Shown here piece after piece: positions 11,481 to 24,500 of a DNA stretch of 64,000 bases. Below the pieces are notes generated by a model. It was not told the origin of the DNA. It searched no databases and was given only the letters and a program-made list of their open reading frames with translations. This stretch comes from Pomacea canaliculata (taxonomy: Eukaryota; Mollusca; Gastropoda; Architaenioglossa; Ampullariidae), in contig NC_037592.1 of the NCBI RefSeq assembly GCF_003073045.1, positions 42,217,760 to 42,281,759 on the forward strand, read 5' to 3'. How positions within the stretch are numbered: the stretch's first letter is position 1; each line of letters opens with the position of its first letter. Made by a program: the position numbers and the translations under genes.

Positions 11481-13364
11481 CGTCTGGCTGTCTTTCTTTA
11501 TCACGTGGTCTGTCTGACGTCACATGACTAACTTCGGTTGACAAGATATCTCAAAGTTTCCAATTGGGCGATCTCGATGGAATACTTTGCTGGTCTACTT
11601 TTTTTTCAACGCTTAGTGGGGTAGGTGATCATTACAAATTAAAAGAAATGTCAACTTAATATTGGTACACAGAGGAAAGATTGAGAGGGGAGGGGGATAA
11701 AAGACTGGGTGAGCCGCTATCATTCTCTCCCCTGTTGAACAGCGCTGTCCACGGGAACCATTGTCGGCACCGCTAGTGATTATTGAAACCTTTGCCGCAA
11801 ACAAAAAAGATGAACTTCTCAGTTGAAAAATCTGTAACGTGGGATTTTGGATGTGAGAAACATTTGTCAGTTATTACAGAATGAAGGGTTGGTTTTAATC
11901 GTCAAGAGACACGATCTACAAGATCTCCACTTTCTCCATGTTCCCTCGCTGCTATGCCTTCCCCAGGTCTCTGTGGTCAGATACCCATTCCCGACATCAG
12001 GGTAGACTGAGGACAAAATGTGTTACTCGGGTATCCAACCGGCCCACCTCCGCGCTGGCACTACTGCTCGTGGTACTCGGGCTCCACGCTTTTTCAAACT
12101 CCTGGAGAAAGAGCTCCAAGGGGAGATAATGAGAATAAAAGAAATGTTCAAACTATTCACAAAATACAGTGCTGTGTACCGAGTGACCTAAGGGGCGGAC
12201 ATTACGGTACCATTTAGGCTTCAGAGTTAAATATTTCCTTTCAATGTACTGCCGTTGTTAGATATTTCCAAATACAAGCTATAAATTGATAAACATATAT
12301 AATATCAAAATTCAGAGTACGGAAATATTTGTTCACAAGTCTTTTGAGGAATAACGACAGAACTGGTGCATATTTCATTCCACTTTTTGCCTTGCTCTAA
12401 TAAATTTTGTCTTAGGCTGTTATAATTTTCCTTGCATTTTAAGTCGTCAAAGGGTACCCCTCTCCCACCCGCCCCTGTAGCATGGGAACACAGCAGCTTG
12501 ATGTGCGCACTGATCACCTCGTCATTTCAGGGAACAGCTTGATAGACACCCGGGGTAGCTGATGGCCGGCTTTCGAGTACTCTAGCTTGTTTGGTACTTG
12601 CCCACGTTGATCCCGGGACACTAGCTGGTTGACCCGGCAGTTGAATATCTCACCCCTTAGCTTGGACAAAGGGAAGGCAGGAGCAAAAAAAAAGATGAGA
12701 ACTGTCCTAACAAAACAAGGCCCTGTGAGATAAGCATGACATCTCCAACTACGGGACAGACCTTTGACCTATGGAAAGTCCAGATTGGAAGTTTAGATGA
12801 AGTAGGACCAGAAACAGCAGTGAAGTGCATTACCCACCGGGTATTCAACCTCCCCATCCCAAGGGCAAGAAGAGTGCTTGAGAGGCCAGCAGCATACACA
12901 TACTCCACACCGGGAGTAAGCGGAGCTTGTAGAGAATTGTCAAAAGAGTGGGCAAGCAGCACTCACACCAATTCAGATAGCCCTAGTCTCCTAACACCTG
13001 TCATCAGAAAAAGTCTTGATGTTCTACCTTGTACTTGTCTGAAAGCATTGCATGGCTGCCATCCACGTCTCTCCATGAGTTCCATGCAGGTCAATACACT
13101 AACCAATAATAAACCTAATGTCTCAATCATGCACAACACAATGTAAACAGCTTGCAAAGCACAGCAATTCACCTTAGTTCTGATGTTGCCCAACATTAAA
13201 TCTTTATTTCAAACTTTAATTTCAGCCTTCCATACACCACATAAAATAAGGCAAAATTACAAATACACACACACAAAAAGGAAACTCGCTGTACAGACCT
13301 GTAAGTGAAAAAAAAAAGTCTCCTTGAGCACAGGTTGTCAGAAATAGTTCTATTTTTGTTCTCT

Positions 13365-13546
13365 CTTACATGATCTGACCACTATGTATAGCTACAAGTT
13401 ATTTCTCCACGTGATCTACTGATCTTACATGACCTCACAGCTGTGTATAGCTACATGTTGATAATTTCTCTAAGTTACCTATTGATCTCACACAATCTCA
13501 CTGCTGCATTTAGATGCATGTTAATTATCTCTTCAAGTTACTATGA
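13365..13546. repeat. Three-copy diverged tandem repeat, period about 60 bp
   Basis: Three units start at about 13365, 13423 and 13486, each with acatgatct-like and tatagctacatgtt-like blocks and a ctactgat-like end. Copies are strongly diverged. Confidence 0.65.
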
Positions 13547-14676
13547 TCGGCTATGATTGAAAATACTGCAACAAAAAAAAAATAATAATAATAATCGAGA
13601 CTCGAGCTGCCAACAATCTATTTAATAGCACACAGCTGTCTGCCTGTTTCTTGCAACTTGTTATGGCTTTCATTCAATTTGTTTTTCCACAACTGGTCTC
13701 AGAATAAACAATGTCTCAAGAAAGCTGTTGTGATCTGAGATGGTGAGATTCTATTGTTTGTGCCTCACCACTCTGGTGACTTGTTATGAAAACCTGTTCT
13801 TGGCTTATATGCTGTTTGAACTTTTAGCATCTATGTGGATTTGAATTTTAAGTGCTTCTGGAATATGCTGTGACATACTGTCTCTTGTCGACTTTCCTGA
13901 AGCATTTCAGCTGACATGAATCTAAAGCTAAAATATGTACCTTTCTCCAGTTTTAGTTTGTATTTGTTGTAAAGTCAAAAGTTCACACTACTAATTACTG
14001 ATTATTAAAAAGCATATTAAGGTATTAAATATATTTAGGTGGGTTTTATTTTAACATCTGTGAGGCATTGTACTTTACCAGTATAAATAAATGTCTAAAA
14101 TAATAACAGAAATTTCTATGTACAATGATGAACTAGCATTAGACCAAACAGCACTATGGGGAAGCAGCTGAGTTCAAAGGACATGACATATAGTAAGTAT
14201 TGCCTTAGAGTGACACAGCCAATTGTTATTTATGACAGTTCAAAGGACAAGATACGACATTTAAGTGTTACCTGTAACATAACTAATAGTTACCTAAGTG
14301 TAACATGAAGAGACATATTTTAAGTGTTACAGGAAAATGTGGTCACAAACTGTCTCTAGTCTAAAGGCAGTGGATAGCATTGGTGAAAAGACTAGAGGTG
14401 GATGCTAAAGCATGATATAAGGACAACACTTCAAAGTTTTTAAAAATCTTTTTTCTCTCATCAGTTCTTTGAGAGATGTCAAAAATACAAACAAGCAAAT
14501 AAATTTTCATAATTTTGAAATATATATACATAATACATAATTTGGAAAAATTCTGTATCTGATTACTAGACTTTCTAAACAAATAATCTTTGAAAGCTAT
14601 CAACAACTTTTAACACACTGATGTAAAAAGTGATGCAAAAGCTTATATACACTTGTATACATTTCTTTCACATCTG

Positions 14677-14744
14677 CAGACATGTCAGCTTCAGATAACA
14701 CTAGTATTCACAGACATGTGAGCTTCAAATAACATCATTATTTG
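14677..14744. repeat. Two-copy tandem repeat, 34 bp
   Basis: cagacatgtcagcttcag at 14677 recurs as cagacatgtgagcttcaa at 14711, followed by similar ataaca sequence. Confidence 0.65.
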
Positions 14745-15253
14745 TCAGGATCTTGTCAGCATCAGCTCTCTTGTCATATTTCTTATCTGACCACCATGTT
14801 TTCAATTATAGCCACATTTTTAAATTAAATATTAATATTTGGAAGTACAACATAAACATGGGTTACACACAAGAACATTGCAGCTGTTCTCTTCAGAATG
14901 CATTCAACAGTACAGAGTATTTTGCAGTCTGCCAGCAATTTCATTTTGGACTGTGGCCATGAAGACAATAACCCTAACCACCCATCTATGTTCTGCAAGT
15001 TGATGGCGGAGATTTTAAAAAGCATTGTATCTTCATAATATGCAACCGAAGGTCTTTTCATTCTTTCCTTAGAAAGCATAAAAACAGTGAATTAAGCTTC
15101 CAGATCACACTACCTTTACATTCACTGTGTACAGAACAGATAGAAGTAGGGATGACAATAATAATGACTTTGATCAAGGACAATTTGATTTGGTACACCT
15201 ACTAAACCTATTGCAAAGGAGAAAGCATAAATAAACAGTTAAACTGGAATTTT

Positions 15254-15259
15254 TTTATT
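15254..15259 (-). promoter_or_regulatory. Candidate poly(A) signal of SLC30A9
   Basis: AATAAA on the minus strand, about 285 nt downstream of the SLC30A9 stop codon. It is the nearest canonical hexamer I noticed on that side. Confidence 0.35.
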
Positions 15260-15542
15260 TGCTATGACTAGGTTTTGACTATGTAACTGCACTGTGCTAG
15301 TAAAGCTGCTGATAAATTGTTAATTGTGCATGCATCATATAATCACAGTCAGAAAGTGAAGAGAAGAAATACAAAGATAATACATCTTCAATTTATCAGA
15401 ATGTAGTGAAAAAATCAATATTTTAGTCTTTTATGATATAGTTCTATATTATCTAAAAGGAATCTGGGTCATACTTCCTCTGACTGACACATAAAGAAGG
15501 CAGCTGTGATAGAGGAGACCCCAAAACTTTTTGTGGACTTGT

Positions 15543-18500
15543 TCATAAGGCTTCCAGGTCGACATGTCTGAGTGCAGGATACTTTTTCTGCATAAAGAGA
15601 ATAGCAAGCAAATCAATGTCACTGACAGATGACACAGTATTTGTATCGAATAAAAAGTTGAGTGCAAGTTAGAATGTTTGCACCATGTCCAAGTTCGGAT
15701 GCACATGCAAATGCAAGGTTGTTTTAAAAAGCGAAATTAATGGAATCTTGGATTAAAATGCACAGAATATTCTAGAAGGGTAGCTGACCCTATCTATTCT
15801 AAACACTTTTAAAGTCACAGAGCCATAGCTGAGTACATGTTAGGAAGTAAAACTGTACCTTCCCAGAGGTTGTGATGAAGGTAATGATGCGTTTGTGGTC
15901 ACAAGGACACACATTATTCTAAATGATTTTTTTAATATTTTAATTCCTCTTAGACTAAAGATTTTTCTATAAAAAAAATGTGTATTTATTAAGGCAGTGT
16001 CTATCTGCATGTAACCTTGTTATATAACCCAAGAGTTGCTAAAAACATTGAGTTGTGACAAGGACATCAACCTATACTGAGACGTTGTGAGCTGAGGACA
16101 TTGTTTTGGTTAAATGACTGATGGACAATCTGTGAAGTTTGGTGGAGGTGGCTCTTGCTGTTCAATATGCTCGTAAATAATATTTTGATAAAATCTGTAA
16201 TATTTACCCATTATGTTTATGTACATTGAGTCATTCGTTTTTTTAAATTTCTGCCTTGTAACCTAATTTCATGACATTAGCTCTCTCTTCCACTTAATGT
16301 CTTTCATTTGGATTTATTACATGAAAACAAAAAATCTATTTCTTGCAAATTACATCATTTTGAACAAACTCTATAAAGTGGGTCAACTATGGTTGTCTTT
16401 AAATTTATAGATACATGTATTTGAATACAATATGCATTTCTGCCACCATTAGTGATCTACATCTCAAACCTTTTTGATTTCCTTGTGTAACAAATGAGTT
16501 TAAGTAGAAAAAGCCTGAAGAGTTAGATTTTGGTTGTCTTTGTGTCATGTGAGAGAACATACCCATGTCTTTGTGTCAAGTGAGATAGCATACCAATGTC
16601 TTTGTGCTGCATGTGAAAACATGCCAATGTCCTGCAGTATGCAAGATAAGGTGTGCACAAGTGTTGCAACAATCACAGGACACCATAAGATAATAACAAT
16701 TACCTGTTTCTTAAGCAACATCTATATCTGCATCTGGCATCCAGGAGTCAGCACCACACATTCATGTATGATCTCCCCTACTCGCCCAACCACCTACTCA
16801 CTTCTTCATTCACATTCTCCCTTGCTAATATAAATACTGCTTTATAAACTGCTTGCTCCTAGTTACACGAAAAAGACCAAAACGCCATGCTTCAGTAATG
16901 CTGTCTTGTTTCATCAAGCTGTTTTGACAGGTTTATTTTTACATTATGACATAAACTCTTTTTTTAAGAAGGAAATAACTTTAGATTTGTGATCTTAGGT
17001 AAAACAGCAGCACTGAGCCTTCAGGTGTTTTTTATTTCTTCCACTCACATTCCTGCCCTGCCAACACTTTGCTCTCATTGTATGCTTGCACAGATTCCTG
17101 CTTTTATGCCTCAGTACTTTGATTTAATACTTAATCCACCCTTGTTCTTCCTCCAGTGTCAGCTTCATACTTTCATTCTTCAGTATGCCTACCATTCCTA
17201 AATTTTTCCCCTCCAAATTTATTTTTTCATAAGCCTGTTAACTCTATACTCTCACAATAAAGAAAGTTAAGCTGTCTTTTGAACATTTCTCTTCAGAACT
17301 ACTTCAATGCATTCTTCACTCTACCTTCAACTCCCTCTCAATACGATCCACTTCTTCACCAAGCATGTCAACTATGCGTTCTCCATGCCTCAGCATAAAA
17401 GCTTCCACATCATCAGCTGTCTGCAGCTCTTTCATCTCCTGCAGTTAACCATACAAAGGAAAAAGAAAATCATCACACCACTTTGTAAACCACCGTTCTA
17501 CAGAGACTGTCAAAAAGTGAATACAATCTCTGCTGCAGACATATGAATCTAGTCCATACTGAAACAGACTAAAGTCTTCAAAAGATTAATAACAATAGTA
17601 ATAATAACGCTGCTCACAAGCAGTAACTTCTCTAAATCTTGCTTGTAAAGGTAGGCCCGTGTGATCTCCTTTCCATCAAAGTCAACCTCTGCTTTAAAGC
17701 GTATTTGCCCTCCCATATGTGTGGCTTTGATATCATGCAATGATCTGGAAACAGAAATTGTTCACTGAGCTGAAGAACATAAAACATCCATCACTTTTGC
17801 ATATGATACATAAAGATATGCATTTTATGAAATCTAGAAAAAGTAGATACAGTTTTTTAAAAAAATTCTACAATGGCAATATGAGTAGTTTCCCACCGAA
17901 TGCCCCTCTGCCTCTGTATATATTTGTCTTTAAAAGATCTATGTACTGAGGATTTCTGAATGTAATGATGAAGTTATACATCTCTGTTTTGTCTTTAAAA
18001 GATCTGTACATTGAAACTCTCTCAGTGTAATGCTGAAATTGGGCTTGATTCTATGTTTGTCTAAGATCTGTTTATTGAGGACACAATAGTAAAGCTGTAC
18101 TTAGAGCTAACTAGATAAGGGGAGGCTCTGCCCTGCTGATCAAGCCTGTGATTTCCATCTGTTTGTTAAGATTTCCTGTGTGTGACATAAGTCAGCTCCT
18201 TTTCCTTCTTTGAACCTGATGTCTGACATGTCTCACCCCTAGTGGATTGTATAGTGACCACCTTTGAAGCTTTCAAGGCTAGCCTTAAAACCCTACCTCC
18301 ACAGCTTGGGGTTTACTCCCCTCTCCTTCTTCCTTTGTTCTTGTAGTTTACAAACTTTGCTGTTGTTTTGTTGAAGTGCACTGAGCTCCATGACAAGAAG
18401 GGAAGTACACTATGTAAGCTATGATGATCATCATCTTTTAAGAAAATTTCTAGTAAAGAAAATCGCAGATTTGTGATTTGTAGCTGTTTAGATAATTAGG

Positions 18501-21500
18501 AAAGCCCAATGAGACATCAGCCATTTGTCAGCATAAGGAAATGACTGTGAGAAGTCAGACCACTGACCTGATCATTCGGTCCGCTTCCAGTTCTTGACTG
18601 ATTTTCTGACGAATGTGCAGAGGAATGGACCTGCAGAGATAAGAACAAAATTCAAAATGTAGAAACTAATGTGATGCAAGAGGGTGGTGCAGCCCTAAAT
18701 ATTCGGTTATTTATTCTCTGTGTTTGTAGAGTGCTCATGCATTCACCACCATCCCTACACACCACTCCTCTCTCTACCGGTTCCTAGATTGAGACGAGAC
18801 ACATAGCACATTGCAACTTTTTCCATAATTCCTGGGAAAATTGCTGCAACAAGACTTAATTATCAACAAGACAGGAATCAAGAGATAAGGAAGACAAGAT
18901 GATTAAAGAGGGTGAGAAGTTGACAGTGACGGGTCTAACAAAAGACTGATGATTTCATTGTTAGAAAATGTCCCACCAAAAAACTCAAGCAAAAGCACAG
19001 CAATCCTGTTCCACCTTACTTGCCCACCAAAGCACTGGAGTTGGTTGTGATGATAAAAGATGCCACACCACCAAGAATACAGCCAATGATGACGCTGCCC
19101 ATGACATCTGGTATGCACGATCCAGTGACCTGGCTCAAGGTCATACATACACCAGCGACAGTCACACCTCCAACTGCTGCCAAATCTTCAAGCAGCACCA
19201 CACTGACGTTGGGGTCCACACCATTGCGGACTGTATGAAGTTAACAGGTTAAGCTCATGTGAAAATCTTAAGGACATCATTAGTTACAGTGTTCACCTCT
19301 GAATGTCTAGCAATAGTGCTCTTACATAGCGAGTCTAGCTGTCCACGAGCAACAGCACTTAATATGCAATACCCCGTCTACACAGAGTTAAGAGAATTGC
19401 AGTAAGCCATGAATTAACCATGTCATGGTGTAGGAAAAGAGGGATATACGATGCACACAAGCGGGTCAATATTACAGGGCTAAAATAATGCTTAAGAAAA
19501 TGCAAGCCTTTAGCCTCCTAATGACAATAACTACAATTTAGCAATCACAAAATAAATTCTAATTACATTGCTGTTTAAATGTGCATACTCTTTTGATGGC
19601 CTACACTGCTTTATTTTAGGTTCTCACACAAAAACTTTCTTTCCAGGTGCAAAATGATGACAAAAATGGTCTGGGTCTTATAAATGCAACCACGATGAAA
19701 TTTCTTTTTGCAAAAATCGATGCTAGATTATTTGAGATGTTATTAGCAACTGTTGGCAGTTATAAAAAGTAAACAAGAATTTAACATGCATATCTTTGTC
19801 ACGAACAATGGTTGCATAGTTTGAAGAAATAAAACTACTTTTCTTTTCTTTTTCCATATTCTCTTCACCACAGACAACAAGAGATTCAGAATCAGAAATT
19901 TTTGACTAGATCTGAAATCAAAGAGCTGTTAAAAGATGGGAGACCTCGTGGTTACTCGAGTACAATTACATAAATTTCAATCATTTTAAAGTACTCCTAC
20001 AATAATAAAATAACTTTTAGTATAAAGTTTTAAAATAAACTGAGTGTTATTATATAGAGGGCAGCATTCAATCTTGTATTTTTGAAATCAATAGCTCTGT
20101 ATGGCAAGAGTTAAACAAACCATGTACATATTATACATACCACATACATATAACATACATACCATATTCCCAGAAGGGCACACCAATGGCTTGAGAGCTT
20201 TTCCTCACTTGATTGATGGCAATGACCAACGAAGCTGTAAGAAAGAGCCCAGTCAAATTATTTCACATCAATACAGTTACAGATATCTTTAAAAGCCAAC
20301 TTAAATATAAAATGTAAGAAAAAAAGTTTTTATGAAATCTGTTAATAACGATAAATGCCTCACCTCCCTCTGATACAAATGCACCCATCAGAGTACCAAT
20401 GCCCTGAAAAAAACAAACTCAAAACATCATAAGAGAAAAATTTCCCCAATTACCATGTTTGGTGAACACTGCCTCAGCTCAGACATGCTTTTAAGTGTAC
20501 CACACAGAATTGTGTGCAGGTTCAATGCAGGAGTTTCCATGGTTCATTCAAATAACAGTGAGCAGAAGATTCTGCAGTAACAGTGAGCAGAAACTACTGT
20601 TTTATGCTCAGTATATGCTGAGCATTTATTATTCCCAGTAGTTAATGCTGAGCATTTATTATTATTAAATGTTGCTTTTCCTTGAGTATCTAAAACTTTT
20701 AAACTATTACAGAATATTTACAACAAAATCTAACTTCTCACAAATATTTTTCATTGCTGCCTAATCCAGCCTACAGATAAGAAAACATACCCAGGACAAA
20801 GAGGTCAAGGGTTCTGGATGAAGGAGGCCCTGCAGGCCATGATAAAAGGAAAGTCCAGTACCAAAGAAGAAGATTCCAACTCCGCTGATGAGTGATGAGA
20901 TGTTGCGGAGATTGCTGTAGCCATATCTATCCCACACAACAAAAGTTGCAATCAATGGCAACAGGTAGCCATGAGAAAGGTCTAGACTCTAGATGATGGC
21001 ATCATTAAATCAAGTCTGGTTTTACGTGTACTGTGCACTCCAAGTTTGAAGGAAGAACTTTTATTTCCAGTGCTGTTAGAGTTACAGTTTGTATGCACAC
21101 TAAATATGGTGACATCTATGTTTTTCTCTGCTCGCTATATATACATAAAATTATGTTTCCATTACCAAATTGCGAACACAAAATATTCTGGCAAGTGAAG
21201 GCAATAATGCAGAACTAAAGTACAATGATTTGCAACTTCTCCCAAAACTCTACTCACGGGTGGACTACATCAGGTTTTTTAATGGAGTGATATAACCCAA
21301 CACCTAGGATGACCTGAAAGAAGATAAAAATTCAATTCTTGTACATTTTCTAGCTTCGAATGCAGACAAAAGGTTCACAAATGTAAGCTTCAAGCACTCA
21401 TGATGTTTTATTGTCATGGGATACACTACTGATGAAAGAGCTATTATTGTTAACTGTCTCTGAAGAAAAAAACACTCCTAAAAGCTTATAAACAAGAAAG

Positions 21501-24500
21501 GCAATACAGCAGTGATAAAGCCATGAGTGCTAAAACAGACAATGATAGTTCTCATCGTTACCATAAAAGAAATTATCTAAGTTCATTATAAAAGTGAACT
21601 GCAAACACTGGTTACTGTGCTATATACACTCCTATATATCAGTTAGCTCTCAATACACTCAAAGCCCGCAGTCCTATGTCCTTCGAGGAGTAATAAGGAA
21701 TAAACTGAACAGACACTCAAAGCCATAGCATTATATTTTGCAGTTATTACTAAGCTGCTGTGGGCAACTGCAGCTCTGAAACCTGAACAAGCCATGTCAC
21801 AAATTTCTTTACATTGCTCTTGCCCAACAGCACAATTTCAATGCAAGCTCTTTAAGATGTTTGTTCCCTTTGTTGATGGTGTCTGCTGACAGCAGATTTG
21901 CAGTCTGCACTGTCTTACGAACATACCTGATTCATGGTGTCTGCTACAGAATGGACAAACTCTGCAAACATGCTGTGCGACCCAGTGTAGATCCAGGCAA
22001 AAAACTTCAGGATGCTGTTCAGTCCGTTTCTGAATAAAAAATGGCCATAAGCCACATCACATGCCAATGAAGTACAACCATAGTTTACCAGAAAAGAACT
22101 TTTGAAAATAGGCGAATGGAAGTTGCATTTGAATTATTGTAATGCTACATGACCCTGCTGCAAGGTGTTCACCTTATGTAAACAGGTGGATCGGTCACAA
22201 GAATGCACGCCAGAGGTGAGATATGAACCCATGACCCAATATCCTCGCTGTCCTGATAACTCCTTGCACCACTGAGCCACCAAAATTAATTCTTCAAAAG
22301 TCCTAAAAAGCAAGGTGCCTGGAAGTGTCATGGCAATATGCTTGTTAGTTCTGCAGTAATGAGGTCCTTGACTTGGATGTGGTCTCTGGATGTGACTGTT
22401 AACAAAGCTATAATGCCTTCTGTCTCTGGATGTGCTGTTCTGAAGAATCTGGCAAATACCTATATGGTCTTGCACCATTCTCTGACTTTAAAACAGCCTG
22501 TGGTTGCCCTACATCGCAGCTTGGCATACCACCAAATTCGTGCCTTCAGTGTGTTCTACTTAAGTGCTAGTTACTACAGTACTGTAATGTGACACTGACA
22601 CAAACTGTGTACAGCACAGCATCTTGTTTCCTCCTCTACAGCCAGTTTATGTTAATGATACTTGCAGACAATGACTTTTCAATGCCCTCTGATTAGCCTA
22701 CAGCTGATTCCACCCAAAACACAATGCATGCAGATTTATCTGGTATCATCTTAAATAACCTGAAGACGCTCTGAACACTGTCAGGACTGTTTCAAGTTTA
22801 AGTATATGCACAGGTGACTTACACAAAGACTGCCGACATGACCACCTTGGCTGACCCCAATTTCCAGAAGTTAACCTCTTCTGACTGAAAACATGTAAGA
22901 AATGTTAATTGTGTTGATTATATCATCACTTGCTTATGTGCCACAAATACTATAACTTTGGTTTGGTTCTGCCAAATATATTTATCATCACTTTGACACT
23001 ATAACTTGTGACTTATCATTTTACTCAAATTAAATTTTGGATATAACAGCAGAAAATATTAACACCACTTTGACTATGATGGATATAAATTATCACTTTG
23101 GTTATGATGGTTATAAATATTATCAGCATTTTGGTTATAACTACCACAAAGCATGAAAACTTGTTTTACTATGACTGACAAAAATTTATAATCATTTTTA
23201 TTTTAATATGAATACTGAAAGCATTATAAAACCAAGATTTGCCTCTAGTTGCCTATGTTGCTAAGGTATGGTAACCTGTAGATTTTTTTTTGTTTTCATT
23301 TAAAACCATTTTTACTATATTGATAACTACCCAGAAAGTCACTCTTCTAATTTTGTAAACAAAAATACAACCAACCGCACGTTCCTCCCCAGAAGCATAT
23401 GGCTTCTCATCCCCAACACTAGACTCAGTTTTGTTTTCATCCAGGATTGCCCTGATGTGGAATATGTCATCTGAAATCAAATCAGGAAAAAATTGAACCA
23501 CCTTGGACTGTTGGACAACTCTCTTTCCAGCATTAAATGTAATAACATAAGATTCTTCACAGTTTGGCTGTTCTCAAAGCACATTCTTTACACTGACAAA
23601 ACCTGATGATTTTTAATAGAATTAAAAAAAATGTTTCGGCTATTATTAACCATCACCACAGAAAATTCCAATGCTGCTTCTAGCATGATGAGACCATGAT
23701 GTGGTTGTTATTTCGAAATTTTCTAATGACTAAGCATTTGCATGATTAGAAGTAGAAGTTACACTTTTTGGAGGCCCGTTCCATTCGTGCAATTTTCTGT
23801 TTCTCTTTGGCTACATTTTCTAGACTTCCCCATACTTTCTTTGCTCTGAAAAACATAACAATTAGGATATAAAATATAATCAAGGTATTTTATTTAGCAA
23901 TACACGAAATATTTATGGAAATATCTATGCTGACTGCACCTTACTGATGGCATTCACCCCCCACATGAGTGGCTATACTACAGAAGCACACAGTGGTTTC
24001 TTTGTTTTGAGACCAGCATCCATGATTACTGTTATGTCTGTATGGGTTTTTTCCTTTTCTAAGGCATTTTGAGGCTGCCTTTGATGGTGGGTAAAGCGCT
24101 CTTTTAATCAACTTTATTTATATTTTGTTGAGCATTATGCATGCGTGTTCATGAAGGTGCATTTGATGCCTACACTAAAAAGGTTTGTGCCTATATGTAA
24201 AGTGCTTCGAGTCTGGTTGATGCTGGAGAAAGGCGTTATATAAATGTGATTATTACGCACACACACCTCTATTTTAAGATATGAAAAGAGAGAAATTCCC
24301 TCATTAGGAAGAAATGATCAGTACTAAAGCAAGAAATTTTTAAGATGAAAAAGTCATACGTACACTGCCTCTACATCAGATCGCAGATATACAGTAATCT
24401 TGGGGCCAAAATCATATGGGCTTCTCCTGTAGTATTTAGCCAAGCCCTCCAAATCACTGTACAGCAATAAACAGGACAACATGATGTCTCTCTCTGCTAA

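Larger units (their letters stand above)
11481..15253. other. Intergenic region between convergent cadherin and SLC30A9
   Basis: No recognised gene. An open frame at 12736-13146 (+) encodes 136 residues that match no family I know and has no codon or splice support; 12530-13000 is more GC-rich than its surroundings and may be an old insertion. Tandem arrays at 13365-13546 and 14677-14744 are listed separately. The rest is AT-rich. Confidence 0.6.

Noticed and set aside
12736..13146. Possible single-exon gene of 136 residues
   Set aside because: No recognised domain, no promoter or poly(A) context, and overlapping frames of similar length on the other strand.
16534..16833. Cys/His-rich 99-residue frame
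   Set aside because: Produced by the 36-bp tandem repeat. No splice or homology support.
22217..22280. tRNA gene on the minus strand
   Set aside because: A and B boxes are present but no acceptor stem or proper anticodon arm can be paired. It reads as the head of a SINE.
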